The notes under the pieces: generated by a model
What the model saw: the letters and a program-made list of their open reading frames with translations, nothing else
The model's database searches: none
What the model was told of the DNA's origin: nothing
From: JAGTVG01 sp942491935
Lineage (GTDB): Bacteria; Bacteroidota; Bacteroidia; Cytophagales; Cyclobacteriaceae
Assembly (NCBI GenBank): GCA_942491935.1
Contig: CALOCZ010000025.1
Coordinates: forward strand, 62,001 to 126,000
Direction of reading: 5' to 3'
DNA: 64,000 bases
In this document: piece by piece, positions 51,335 through 60,767 of the stretch
Layout of the letters: the number at the start of each line of letters is the position of its first letter
Numbering within the stretch: the stretch's first letter is position 1
Translations under genes and position numbers: made by a program

Positions 51335-54300
51335 ATGGAAAAGATCCTTCAATCATATCAGAAGAGGTTGACCAACCTGTCCAGCAATAACCGTTCTTTG
51401 CTTTTACTGAGACTGGTATCAGATCAGTTTATTGATTTGCACGACCTTGATTATGTTTTGAACGATCCTTCATTCAGGATAATTCATCAGTTTATTGCAG
51501 GTAAAAATAGCATCAGAATCTGCTCGAATATTGATCCCAGGGATAAAATCAGTAATAATGTGAGTCTGCGGCTGAAGCGTCTTCAGCGCATGGATAATTT
51601 CATTTTTGAGGAACGTGGCAGTAAGGACCTTTATATTGGGTGGCCTTTTGTAAAGGGAAAAATGCTAGACGGTACTTTAATACGAGGACCCTTACTGTTT
51701 TTCCCTGTAGAACTTGAACTTATCGAAAATTTCTGGTACCTGATCAGTCGTAAGGACGTGAACCTAACCATTAATAAATCGTTTCTGCTTGCTTATTCCT
51801 ACTATAATGGTGTTAAACTATCAGAGGAATTTATTGAAAAAGTATTTGATGATTTCGACAGGAATGCAAAGGAGTTCAAGACCGGGCTCTATCAGTTTCT
51901 TAAAGAAAGCCCTGTTGAGATTAATTTTAATACAGAAATGTTTTCAGATCTGCTAATCCCCTTTGAATCTATTAAAAAATCTGATCTCGAGGAGACTGAA
52001 CAAAATGGTGAGCTCAAACTTTTCCCTCAGGCAGTATTGGGAATTTTTCCACAATCAGGATCATACCTTGTTCCGGATTATAATTTTTTATCCAGTAAAA
52101 AAGAATATGGATCTCTGGAAGATTTCTTTTTTGAAAGGTCCTTCTCAGAAGAAGATGAAGGTGAAATAAGGCATCTCTCTTTCTCTTATTTCTTAAACAA
52201 ATTGAAAGAAGAACAGATCTATACACCTTTTAAACTGGATGCTTTCCAGGAAAATGCTTTAAAGGCAGTAAGAAAAGGGAATTCTATAGTGGTTCAGGGG
52301 CCACCTGGCACAGGTAAATCACAGTTGATATGTAATTTAATGAGCGATTTTATGGCCAGGGGGAAACGGGTATTGCTTGTTTGTCAGAAAAGAGCGGCCC
52401 TGGATGTGGTTTATGACCGGCTCCAGCAAGAAGAACTGGCTGATTTTGCCGCGCTTGTTCATGATTTCAAAAATGACCGAAAGGATATATATAAACAGAT
52501 CAACACCCAGATCGAAAAACTGTATGAGTATAAGTTAAAGAATAATTCTTTGGACTCCATACAGCTTGAAAGGAAGTATTTACAATCCAGCAGGCAGATA
52601 GACAATCTGTCTGAAGAACTTGATGAATTGAAATATGCACTGTTTGATGAATCTGAAAGTGGTGTGTCCGTAAAGGAATTATACCTAAGCTCTGATATTT
52701 CCAAACCCATTATTAATCTAAAGCAGGAATACAACTTTTTTAATATTCCGGATATCGATGAATTTCTCGGAAAACTTAAGTTTTATCTTATTTATGCAAA
52801 GCGCTTTTTAAAAGATGGTTACCCTTGGCGTGTACGTAAAAATTTCAAAGCTTATAAGCTATCAGATCTCAAAAAGACACTTGAAATTATCGATGATATA
52901 CCAAAGTTTCAAGCCGAAATAGATAAGCAAGTCAAGGAAATTGTTAAAACAGGCATTTCCCTGGCGGAGGGTGATGCTATCAGCAGAAAGAGCCAGGACA
53001 TTCAAGAGATGTTCGAATTATTAAAAGATGAGAAAACGTATGAATATTTTATTCATATTATAAATTCAGGTCCAAAAGACGCTGATAATCTCTATTTAAA
53101 GAATATTGAAAAAAATCTGAATATTTGTTGGGAGGGTGCTGGGGTGGAGCAGAGTCTTCCGATAAGCGTACTGGGAAAATTTCAATCAGCGCTTCATAAA
53201 ATGTTTGAAGCGCGCCGAAATATTTTTAAATGGGTCAATTGGGTGCTGTTTTCCCATGACAGGCCTATGATTCAAAAGGCCCTGGATAACAATGATTTAT
53301 CCAGAAAGCGCAAAGATCTGAAACTCCTTACTGAGCGACTGGACAACCGTTTAAACCTGGAACATAACCTTACAAAACTAAAGGGAAATGCCTGGTTGAA
53401 TGAGGTGCCCGATAAACCTGATAAGGATTTGATCGAGAAATGGTTTTTCAAGTTTCATAATGCCATAGCAGCAAAAGACATCTTTATTAGTATTAGAAGT
53501 TTTTCCGATTACTTCAGCGTAAGCCACCTTTCATATGATCAATTTAAAAGAGAGGTTTATAAATTACTGGAAATTATTAAAGGAATACCCACAAAGTGGC
53601 TGGAATGGGAAATTTATCTACAACCCACCAAGATACAAGAGATATTATCCAATAAGTACGATCCTGGAAGATTGATACAAGTATTGAACCGGGATTTTGA
53701 AAGTCTCTGTGATTTTGATCGGCTAAAGGATGAATTCTTAGATTACGAATTGTCAATTATCTCAAAAATGGAGGAGATAATAGATGATTATCCTGAAGAT
53801 GAACTGCTCGATATATTTGTGAATAGTCTCAGATTAGCCTGGATTGAGCATATTGAAGTGAAATATCCCATTTTAAGAACAGTATCTTCCCTGAAATTTG
53901 ATCCACAGGTCAAAATGCTCCAGAATGCTGTAAAGGATAAACTAAGGATCAGCAAAGAGATTGTATTGATGCGGTCGCGGGAAAGGACATATGCTGATGT
54001 AACCTATAACCGGTTGAATAATATGATCACCTACCGGGACCTGATACACCAGGTAACGAAAAAGCGTAAAATTTGGCCAATCAGAAGATTGATTTCTCAT
54101 TTTTCAAGAGAATTATTTAACCTTATTCCCTGCTGGCTTACATCCCCCGAATCTGCTTCTGCCATTTTCCCTATGGAGAAATTGTTTGACCTGGTGATCT
54201 TTGATGAGGCTTCACAATGCTTTTCCGAAAGAGGACTACCAGCTATGTATCGTGGAAGGCAGCTTGTTATAGCTGGAGATTCTAAACAATTGAGCCCTTT

Positions 54301-55366
54301 TGATCTTTATAAGACAAGATGGGATGAGGAAGAAGAAGATCATCCAGATCTGGAAGTAGATTCCCTGCTTGACCTGGCAGATAAATATTTGATGCAGGTG
54401 CATTTGAAAGGGCATTACCGGTCTAAATCATTAGATCTGATAGATTTTTCGAACAAGTATTTTTATGAGGGCAATTTAATGATGCTTCCTGATCGTAAGA
54501 TCCTTAACCGGAATAAACCTGCCATAGAATTTATAAAGCTTGATGGTTTATGGGAGAACAATTGCAATTTGATTGAAGCTCAATACGTGGCTGACCTGGT
54601 ATTTAGGATTTCAGAAGAATTTCCTGGAAAGCACATTGGAGTAGTCTCATTCAACGCCCGGCAACAAGACCTGATACAGGACCTGATAGAAGAAAAATCT
54701 ATTGAAAAGGGTGTCTTTATTCCTGAGAACCTGTTTGTGAAAAATATTGAAAATGTACAAGGGGATGAACGGGATATTATTATTTTCTCATTGACGCATG
54801 GACCTGACAAAAAAGGCAAATTAAATATGCAGTTCGGGAGTTTAAATATTGTAAATGGGGAAAATCGCCTTAATGTAGCTATTACAAGGGCGAAGGAGAA
54901 GATCTACGTTGTAACGAGTTTCTATCCTCAGGAAATGACAACAGATCATTTAAAAAATGAGGGCCCCAAACTATTACGGAAATATCTTGAATATGCATAT
55001 GATGTATCCAGTAAAAAATATAAACCTGAGATCAGGCCGGCCATTAATGCCAATGCAAATTGGTACCTGAAAAACAAAATTAAACAAGCATTAAAAGAAG
55101 ATCCTAATTTTCGTTTAGACATCTCTGAAGAATTGCCGTTTTCTGATCTGACCTTAAAAGATAGCAAACAATACTATGGGCTTATCCTGACAGACGATGA
55201 TCTTTATTATCAAAGCGTATCAGCAAAAGAAACGCATGTTTATAATCCATTTACTCTTTCTTCCAAGAACTGGAAATTCAGGGGTGTGTTCAGCCGCGAA
55301 ATATGGCAGGATAAGGATGAGGTCGTAGAACGCTTGGTAAGGTTCAGTAATTACCTGGAAGAATAG
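51335..55366 (+). CDS. Large SF1 helicase (DNA2/DUF4011-like) with degenerate C-terminal domain
   Basis: A 1343-aa superfamily-1 helicase. The N-terminal 250 residues (IRICSNIDPRDKISNN, LYIGWPFVKGKMLDGTLIRG) are a DUF4011-like domain. Motif I is GPPGTGKSQ (Lys328). A long helical insertion (about 395-850) separates it from motif II VIFDEASQC (Asp957-Glu958). Motif III is VIAGDSKQLSP; motifs V-VI are ENVQGDERDIIIFSL and RLNVAITRAKEKIYV. The tail (about 1240-1343) resembles the Vsr/REase-like domain that ends such helicases (YYGLILTDDDLYYQS, WKFRGVFSREIW), but I see no complete PD-(D/E)XK set. Possible roles are DNA repair or defence; no other defence gene is adjacent. It ends 1 bp before the convergent gldH. 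Confidence 0.83.
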   Translation: MEKILQSYQKRLTNLSSNNRSLLLLRLVSDQFIDLHDLDYVLNDPSFRIIHQFIAGKNSIRICSNIDPRDKISNNVSLRLKRLQRMDNFIFEERGSKDLYIGWPFVKGKMLDGTLIRGPLLFFPVELELIENFWYLISRKDVNLTINKSFLLAYSYYNGVKLSEEFIEKVFDDFDRNAKEFKTGLYQFLKESPVEINFNTEMFSDLLIPFESIKKSDLEETEQNGELKLFPQAVLGIFPQSGSYLVPDYNFLSSKKEYGSLEDFFFERSFSEEDEGEIRHLSFSYFLNKLKEEQIYTPFKLDAFQENALKAVRKGNSIVVQGPPGTGKSQLICNLMSDFMARGKRVLLVCQKRAALDVVYDRLQQEELADFAALVHDFKNDRKDIYKQINTQIEKLYEYKLKNNSLDSIQLERKYLQSSRQIDNLSEELDELKYALFDESESGVSVKELYLSSDISKPIINLKQEYNFFNIPDIDEFLGKLKFYLIYAKRFLKDGYPWRVRKNFKAYKLSDLKKTLEIIDDIPKFQAEIDKQVKEIVKTGISLAEGDAISRKSQDIQEMFELLKDEKTYEYFIHIINSGPKDADNLYLKNIEKNLNICWEGAGVEQSLPISVLGKFQSALHKMFEARRNIFKWVNWVLFSHDRPMIQKALDNNDLSRKRKDLKLLTERLDNRLNLEHNLTKLKGNAWLNEVPDKPDKDLIEKWFFKFHNAIAAKDIFISIRSFSDYFSVSHLSYDQFKREVYKLLEIIKGIPTKWLEWEIYLQPTKIQEILSNKYDPGRLIQVLNRDFESLCDFDRLKDEFLDYELSIISKMEEIIDDYPEDELLDIFVNSLRLAWIEHIEVKYPILRTVSSLKFDPQVKMLQNAVKDKLRISKEIVLMRSRERTYADVTYNRLNNMITYRDLIHQVTKKRKIWPIRRLISHFSRELFNLIPCWLTSPESASAIFPMEKLFDLVIFDEASQCFSERGLPAMYRGRQLVIAGDSKQLSPFDLYKTRWDEEEEDHPDLEVDSLLDLADKYLMQVHLKGHYRSKSLDLIDFSNKYFYEGNLMMLPDRKILNRNKPAIEFIKLDGLWENNCNLIEAQYVADLVFRISEEFPGKHIGVVSFNARQQDLIQDLIEEKSIEKGVFIPENLFVKNIENVQGDERDIIIFSLTHGPDKKGKLNMQFGSLNIVNGENRLNVAITRAKEKIYVVTSFYPQEMTTDHLKNEGPKLLRKYLEYAYDVSSKKYKPEIRPAINANANWYLKNKIKQALKEDPNFRLDISEELPFSDLTLKDSKQYYGLILTDDDLYYQSVSAKETHVYNPFTLSSKNWKFRGVFSREIWQDKDEVVERLVRFSNYLEE

Positions 55367-55367
55367 C

Positions 55368-55844
55368 TTAGTTATTAATTGATCTCTCCACCCGTAGACC
55401 CACTGACATGATTTCAGGAAGGGAATCCATACGCATATATTGTTTAATTCTGAACTGGTACAATCCCGGATTATTAAACTGGTAATCTTCTAGAACCAGG
55501 TACTGATGATCAAATATATCTCCCATACCACTTCCATACGGTTCGCCTGTTTTACTATTGAAGAGGTTGATATTAGTTAAATCGGAATCATATACATTAC
55601 CAAGTGTATCTTCCAGAGAATAGGAAAGGTATATGTTCTGGTAGGGATATTGTATAGTATTTCTAAGGTTAAAATAGAACCTGTAATCGGTATTTATATC
55701 CATGATCTCAAAATTGAATACAGCTGCCGAATCCTTATTCCAGATCCTGTCAGAGAATTTTATGTTTTTTTCAAAAATTCTACCTCTATTACAACCGAAT
55801 GTAATAAAAACCACGAATATCAAGAAGATAATTATCCTATTCAT
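55368..55844 (-). CDS. gldH: Gliding motility lipoprotein GldH
   Basis: A 158-aa lipoprotein (lipobox ITFGC, Cys18) of the GldH family, needed for gliding and associated with T9SS function in Flavobacterium. Conserved stretches include FEKNIKFSDRIWNKDSAAVFNFEI, DYRFYFNLRNTIQYPYQNIYLSYSL (in parts), GEPYGSGMGDIFDHQYL and GLYQFRIKQYMRMDSLPEIMSVGLRVE. Its start overlaps the ricT stop by 8 bp, the usual gene order in Bacteroidota. Confidence 0.9.
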   Translation of the reverse strand: MNRIIIFLIFVVFITFGCNRGRIFEKNIKFSDRIWNKDSAAVFNFEIMDINTDYRFYFNLRNTIQYPYQNIYLSYSLEDTLGNVYDSDLTNINLFNSKTGEPYGSGMGDIFDHQYLVLEDYQFNNPGLYQFRIKQYMRMDSLPEIMSVGLRVERSINN

Positions 55845-56709
55845 TTTTTGGGTTATTTCTTCTAGGCTTAAATCTTTTCTTTTTGCGTTTTTTACGTTTT
55901 ATATTTTTCTTGAATTTTCGATCCAATTCCTCCAGGTCAGAATTCAAGGCCATGGTGGTATCCTCAGTATCTGCTTCTTCGTTTTCCAGTAATGTTGCTG
56001 GTTTTTTACCTTTTTTGTTGAGTTCCATTACCTCAGCTACACGTGATGCTTCAACTGGTATCCAGGTATTCTCATGTTTATAGCCGAACCACATGATCTT
56101 TTTGAAGATATCTGTTTTTTGCAGGAAGGCCTCTCCTTTTTCTGTGATCAATGGGGCTTCTATTTCTGGGATGTCTGTTAGAGCCTCCATATACGTGTCA
56201 AGTTCATAATTCAGACAGCACTTCAGTCTTCCGCATTGCCCTGATAATTTACTTGGATTTAGAGAGAGGTTCTGATACCGGGCTGATGTAGTTGAAACAC
56301 TTTTAAAATCTGTTAACCAGGTTGAACAACACAATTCTCTACCACAGGAACCAATACCCCCTAACCGGCCAGCCTCTTGACGCAAGCTGATCTGTCTCAT
56401 CTCAATCCTGATTTTAAATTCGGATGCAAGTGATTTGATCAATTCACGAAAATCAACCCGTTCATCTGCAGAATAATAAAAAGTAGCTTTGGTGTTATCA
56501 GCCTGATATTCAACATCCGTTAATTTCATTTCAAGACCTTTGTCTTCGATGATCTCCCTGGTACGCTGAAGGGTTTTTAATTCCCGGTTACGTACTTCCT
56601 CAAATTTTTCAAGGTCCCTGGGAGTAGCTTTCCGGTATATATTCCTGATATTCTCATCATCTTCAATTTTCTTTTTCTTCATCTGGAATTTAACCAGTTC
56701 CCCCATCAT
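55837..56709 (-). CDS. ricT: PSP1/RicT-family protein, C-terminal body
   Basis: The PSP1-domain protein (RicT/YaaT family), which in other bacteria helps build an iron-sulfur-containing complex acting on RNA processing and signalling. The core shows DVEYQADNTKATFYYSADERVDFRELI (in parts), the cysteine pairs SCGRELCCSTW and SGQCGRLKCCLNYEL that bind the cluster, and a lysine-rich tail (KKNIKRKKRKKKRF). The ATG at 56709 is internal: the same frame is open upstream to the TGA at 56818-56820, and beyond it lies the true N-terminus. Repaired, the gene is 55837-56985, 382 aa, a normal length for Bacteroidota. Confidence 0.85.
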   Translation of the reverse strand: MMGELVKFQMKKKKIEDDENIRNIYRKATPRDLEKFEEVRNRELKTLQRTREIIEDKGLEMKLTDVEYQADNTKATFYYSADERVDFRELIKSLASEFKIRIEMRQISLRQEAGRLGGIGSCGRELCCSTWLTDFKSVSTTSARYQNLSLNPSKLSGQCGRLKCCLNYELDTYMEALTDIPEIEAPLITEKGEAFLQKTDIFKKIMWFGYKHENTWIPVEASRVAEVMELNKKGKKPATLLENEEADTEDTTMALNSDLEELDRKFKKNIKRKKRKKKRFKPRRNNPKNE

Positions 56710-56817
56710 AGATACATATCCGATATGATGTCCGTTAGGTACATCAACAACTACAGGATCTCCGGTAGCCAGGTCTAGTTCTTCATTTTTAAAGAACTCT
56801 TTACGACCTGATTTAAA

Positions 56818-56985
56818 TCATACCTCAACAATATTAAATTGTTCACCCGTCGGCAGTTCCATGTCTGACAACCAATCCGTTACACTGAGTTTATCACAAC
56901 CGTCTGTTAAGCACCCTCCGTTATTCCTGCATCCTGGTATTTTATTATGCTCAGAGGGCACTATGCATGTTGTACATCCCGACAT
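56818..56985 (-). CDS. N-terminal part of the RicT/PSP1 gene, ended by an in-frame TGA
   Basis: From ATG 56985 a cysteine-rich start (MSGCTTCIVPSE, PGCRNNGGCLTDGCDKL, VTDWLSDMELPTGEQFNIVEV) matches the N-terminus of Bacteroidota PSP1 proteins. Codon 56 is TGA, directly followed in the same frame by FKSGRKEFFKNEELDLATGDP and then the body at 56709. Homologues I recall carry Arg at this position (VEVRFK), so CGA or AGA to TGA is likely. No frameshift is involved. Confidence 0.8.
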   Translation of the reverse strand: MSGCTTCIVPSEHNKIPGCRNNGGCLTDGCDKLSVTDWLSDMELPTGEQFNIVEV

Positions 56986-57043
56986 TCCAATCTAGTTTAC
57001 TTTTCAATTTATTATTCAGCTGGTGAAATTTACTTAAAAAAAA

Positions 57044-58333
57044 TCACTTTTCCAGTTTCAGAAGGTCCTGGCCAATATCGTTCCTGAATTGAGCGCCATC
57101 CCATGTGATTTTTTTAACATTTTTATAAGCTGTCTCTATCGCTTCCCTGAGATTAGGGCCTTTCCCGGTAACAGCAAGAACCCTTCCACCATTAGTGACA
57201 ATTTCTCCATCATCATTTAATTTAGTGCCTGCGTGGAAAACCAATGCTTCTGTGGCTGCTTCAAATCCAGACATAACCTTACCTTTTTCATAGCTGCCCG
57301 GATACCCAGCGGAAGCCATTACTACTGTTACAGCAGTATCCTGGGTGAATGTCACCTTTTCCGTAGCGAGGGTTCCCTGCGCTGTAGCAGATAAAAGTTT
57401 AACAAAATCATTTTCAATTCTTGGAATAACAACCTGTGATTCAGGATCCCCCATTCTAACATTATATTCAATTACAAAAGGATCGCCCTTAATGTTAATT
57501 AAACCCAGGAATATAAATCCTTTATAATCAATGCCCTCCTCTTTTAAGCCTTCGACTGTAGGCTTAATAATCCGTTCCTCGACCTTATCCATAAACACTT
57601 TATCCGCAAAATTCACAGGTGAAACGGAACCCATACCTCCGGTATTTGGTCCCTGATCATTATCCCTGATACGTTTATAATCCTTTGCTTCAGGGAAAAT
57701 CACATAATCACTTCCATCAGTTAACAAGAACACTGAGACTTCTATGCCATCCAGGAAGTCCTCAATAACCACTTTCTCACTTGCCTTTCCAAACATATTA
57801 TCAACCAGCATACTTTCAATAGAAGAAATCGCCTCCTCTCTGGTTTTGCAGATTAATACACCTTTACCAGCGGCCAATCCATCTGCTTTCAAGACAATAG
57901 GAGGCTCCTTTGATTGGATATACGCTTTTGCTTCAGACAGAGTATCAGAAGTGAAGGTTTTAAATCCGGCTGTAGGTATCCTATATTTTTGCATGAATTT
58001 CTTGGCAAAATCCTTGCTGCCTTCCATCATCGCACCCTGCTGGTCAGGTCCGACAAACTGAATCCGGTTTAGGGCAGAATCAGATTTGAAATAATCCTTC
58101 ATCCCTTCCACTAATGGAGCTTCAGGCCCTACAACTACTAGATCAATATTTTTATCCATTATAAACTGTCCAACCTTCTTAAAATCCGAGGTGGATATAT
58201 CGACGTTCTGGGCAAAAATACTGGTGCCAGCATTTCCAGGTAATAGGTACAATTGATCACAAAGCGGACTCTGGCTGATCTTCCATGCAAGTGTATGTTC
58301 TCTTCCTCCGGAACCTATAATTGCTATGTTCAT
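57044..58333 (-). CDS. purD: Phosphoribosylamine--glycine ligase
   Basis: GAR synthetase, the second step of purine synthesis: ATP + phosphoribosylamine + glycine to GAR. The N-terminal domain has GSGGREHTLAWKI (about 7-19) and VVGPEAPLVEGM (about 70). The ATP-grasp part has VLKADGLAAGKGVLIC (about 144) and the PNTGGMGSVSP and EYNVRMGDPE motifs. Length 429 aa is standard. It starts 19 bp after the recQ stop, so the two are co-transcribed, and it is followed by the ricT start 58 bp later. Confidence 0.96.
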   Translation of the reverse strand: MNIAIIGSGGREHTLAWKISQSPLCDQLYLLPGNAGTSIFAQNVDISTSDFKKVGQFIMDKNIDLVVVGPEAPLVEGMKDYFKSDSALNRIQFVGPDQQGAMMEGSKDFAKKFMQKYRIPTAGFKTFTSDTLSEAKAYIQSKEPPIVLKADGLAAGKGVLICKTREEAISSIESMLVDNMFGKASEKVVIEDFLDGIEVSVFLLTDGSDYVIFPEAKDYKRIRDNDQGPNTGGMGSVSPVNFADKVFMDKVEERIIKPTVEGLKEEGIDYKGFIFLGLINIKGDPFVIEYNVRMGDPESQVVIPRIENDFVKLLSATAQGTLATEKVTFTQDTAVTVVMASAGYPGSYEKGKVMSGFEAATEALVFHAGTKLNDDGEIVTNGGRVLAVTGKGPNLREAIETAYKNVKKITWDGAQFRNDIGQDLLKLEK

Positions 58334-58352
58334 AAATAAATAGGTTTAAAAC

Positions 58353-60536
58353 TTAATTGGCGTATTCTGATAAAAATTTAATTCTCATTAACCTCAGATC
58401 TTCCTCTTCATAACCCATATCCCCAAATTCATCCATGGCATCGGTGAGGCTATCATTCTCTGCACTCAAAAAATAATCAAAGATCTCTTCCCTTCGTTCT
58501 TCATCGATGTATTGATCAATGCAATAGTCTATGTTTAACTTGGTCCCGGAATAACATATCTGTTCCATTTCGTCAAGTAATTCCTCGAACGACAAACCTT
58601 TCGATTCCGCTATTTCATCCAGTTCAATTTTCCTGTCAATCTGCTGGATAATAAATATTTTAACCTTTGATTTATTCCCGGCACTTTTAACAACAACATC
58701 CGCAGCGGTGGTTATTTCATTCTCTTCTACATATTTTTTAATGGCGTTTACAAAAGGCAAGGCAAATTTATCAACTTTTCCTCTTCCCACTCCGTTAACA
58801 TTTCCCAGTTCTTCTTTTGAGGTAGGATAGGTGGTTGCCATTTCTTCGAGTGAAGGATCCTGGAAAATCACATAAGGAGGTAAACCTCTTTCCTTAGCTA
58901 CCTTTTTCCTTACTCCTTTCAAAATATGATATAAGGCCTCGTCGTATGCAATCCCACCACCGGCGGCGGGTTGTGATGTTGGTTCCTCCTCTTCGTCATC
59001 TACAGTGAAGTCATGTTTTTTAGATATCATGACAGATACTGGATTATCCAGAAAATCTTTTCCTTTCTGAGTGACTTTCAGGGTCCCAATATTTTCTATA
59101 TCTTTTTGCAGGTATCCATTAAGAGTAATGGTTCGGATTACGTTCTGCCAGAAATCATCATCATAGTCTTTGCCACTGCCAAAAACCTCTAGTAAATTAT
59201 GTTTATAGCTTAAAACGTACTGATCATCCTTACCCCGCAAAACATGTGAAAGATGAGTTATACCAAACCTTTCTTTAGTTTGCAGAGCAGCTTTTATTGC
59301 AAAAATTGCAAGTTCCTTTCCTTCAAATTTCTCTATCGGATAACGGCAGGAATCACACCACATAGATACTCCACATTCCTTTGTATCATACTCCTCTCCA
59401 AAATAATGGAGCAGCTGCCTTCTCCTGCACTCGGAAGATTCTGCATAAGCTGCCATTTCATCCAGTAATACACGTGCATTCTCTCTTTCAGTAACCGGTT
59501 TATCTTTATTGAATTTCTCAAGTTTGAGAATGTCCTTGTAATTATAAAACATGATGCAGTTCCCTTCAAGGCCATCTCTGCCAGACCTGCCCGTTTCCTG
59601 GTAATACCCTTCCAGAGATTTAGGTGTATCGTAGTGAATAACAAACCGCACATCAGGCTTATCAATCCCCATTCCGAAAGCAATAGTAGCCACAATGACG
59701 TCAACTTCCTCGTTCAGAAAATCATCCTGATTTTGTCTGCGGATATCAGCATCTAATCCAGCATGGTAAGGCGCTGCTTTTATATCGTTTACTTTAAGAA
59801 AATCTGCAATTTCTTCCACTTTTTTCCTGCTGAGGCAATATATGATTCCGGATTTACCCTTATGCTCTTTTATATATTTAATCAGTTGCTTCTTAACCTG
59901 TTTTTTTGGTCGGACTTCATAATACAGGTTGGGGCGGTTAAAGGAAGATTTAAATATGGTCGATTCTTCAATAAGAAGGTTTTTTTTGATATCCAACTGG
60001 ACTTTTGGGGTGGCTGTAGCGGTTAATGCTATCAATGGAACGTTGCCGATTTCATTAAGTATCGATCTGATTTTTCGATATTCCGGTCTGAAATCGTGGC
60101 CCCATTCTGATATACAATGTGCTTCATCAATTGCCGCAAATGAAACATTAGATTTTTTTAAGAAATCAATATTTTCCTGTTTAGTCAAAGATTCAGGGGC
60201 AACATATAATAATTTCAGTTCACCACTCAGGGTTTCCCGTTTTACCACATTGATCTCTGTCCTGGTTAATGTAGAATTCAGAAACCTGGCGTTTATACCA
60301 AAAGCATTCATCTGATCAACCTGGTTCTTCATCAAAGCGATAAGCGGGCTTATTACTATAGCCGATCCTTCAAGTATGATCGCTGGAAGCTGATAGCAAA
60401 GAGATTTTCCGGCACCGGTTGGCATGATCACAAAACTATTATTGCCATCCATTACGTTTTTAATTATCGCTTCCTGGTTTCCCCTGAATTGATCGAATCC
60501 AAATACTTCTTTTAATGTCCTTCTTAACTTTTCCAA
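58353..60536 (-). CDS. recQ: ATP-dependent DNA helicase RecQ
   Basis: A 727-aa SF2 helicase with motif I MPTGAGKSLCYQLP (about 38-51), motif II DEAHCISEWGHDFRPEY, motif V VIVATIAFGMGIDKPDVRFVIHYD (in parts) and motif VI QETGRSGRDGL. The zinc-binding cysteines appear in SECRRRQLLHYFGEEY followed by ECGVSMWCDSC. The RQC winged helix and HRDC domain (about 530-615) follow, plus a C-terminal extension with helix-turn-helix character (KSKVKIFIIQQIDRKIELDEIAESKG, in parts) usual in Bacteroidota RecQ. It heads the recQ-purD-ricT-gldH cluster. Confidence 0.95.
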   Translation of the reverse strand: MEKLRRTLKEVFGFDQFRGNQEAIIKNVMDGNNSFVIMPTGAGKSLCYQLPAIILEGSAIVISPLIALMKNQVDQMNAFGINARFLNSTLTRTEINVVKRETLSGELKLLYVAPESLTKQENIDFLKKSNVSFAAIDEAHCISEWGHDFRPEYRKIRSILNEIGNVPLIALTATATPKVQLDIKKNLLIEESTIFKSSFNRPNLYYEVRPKKQVKKQLIKYIKEHKGKSGIIYCLSRKKVEEIADFLKVNDIKAAPYHAGLDADIRRQNQDDFLNEEVDVIVATIAFGMGIDKPDVRFVIHYDTPKSLEGYYQETGRSGRDGLEGNCIMFYNYKDILKLEKFNKDKPVTERENARVLLDEMAAYAESSECRRRQLLHYFGEEYDTKECGVSMWCDSCRYPIEKFEGKELAIFAIKAALQTKERFGITHLSHVLRGKDDQYVLSYKHNLLEVFGSGKDYDDDFWQNVIRTITLNGYLQKDIENIGTLKVTQKGKDFLDNPVSVMISKKHDFTVDDEEEEPTSQPAAGGGIAYDEALYHILKGVRKKVAKERGLPPYVIFQDPSLEEMATTYPTSKEELGNVNGVGRGKVDKFALPFVNAIKKYVEENEITTAADVVVKSAGNKSKVKIFIIQQIDRKIELDEIAESKGLSFEELLDEMEQICYSGTKLNIDYCIDQYIDEERREEIFDYFLSAENDSLTDAMDEFGDMGYEEEDLRLMRIKFLSEYAN

Positions 60537-60702
60537 TTCGCCTACTTATTTTCTAATTGATCAGACCGTAGTACAATGAAGTGTTAATATACCATTTATA
60601 AATTTAATCATGTTAATATTAAATTAATAGTATGAAGTTAGGGAAATTGACTACGGACTGGCAGAAACTTTTACAAAAATAATATTATTAGGTCATAAAT
60701 AA

Positions 60703-60710
60703 TATCTTTG
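60703..60710 (+). promoter_or_regulatory. Possible -7 element of the manC promoter
   Basis: TATCTTTG matches the Bacteroidota -7 consensus TAnnTTTG exactly and lies 58 bp before the manC start. No TTG/TTTG is found at the expected distance upstream (about 60679-60684), so the -33 element is weak or absent. Confidence 0.4.
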
Positions 60711-60767
60711 TTATATTGGAAAAAGAAATAATGTCAATCAAGAACTCCATTCCTTAAAATAAATCAA

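Noticed and set aside
56818..56820. TGA in ricT as a selenocysteine or reassigned codon
   Set aside because: Several other genes end in TGA, so it is a normal stop here; the expected residue is Arg and I see no obvious selenocysteine-insertion hairpin just downstream.
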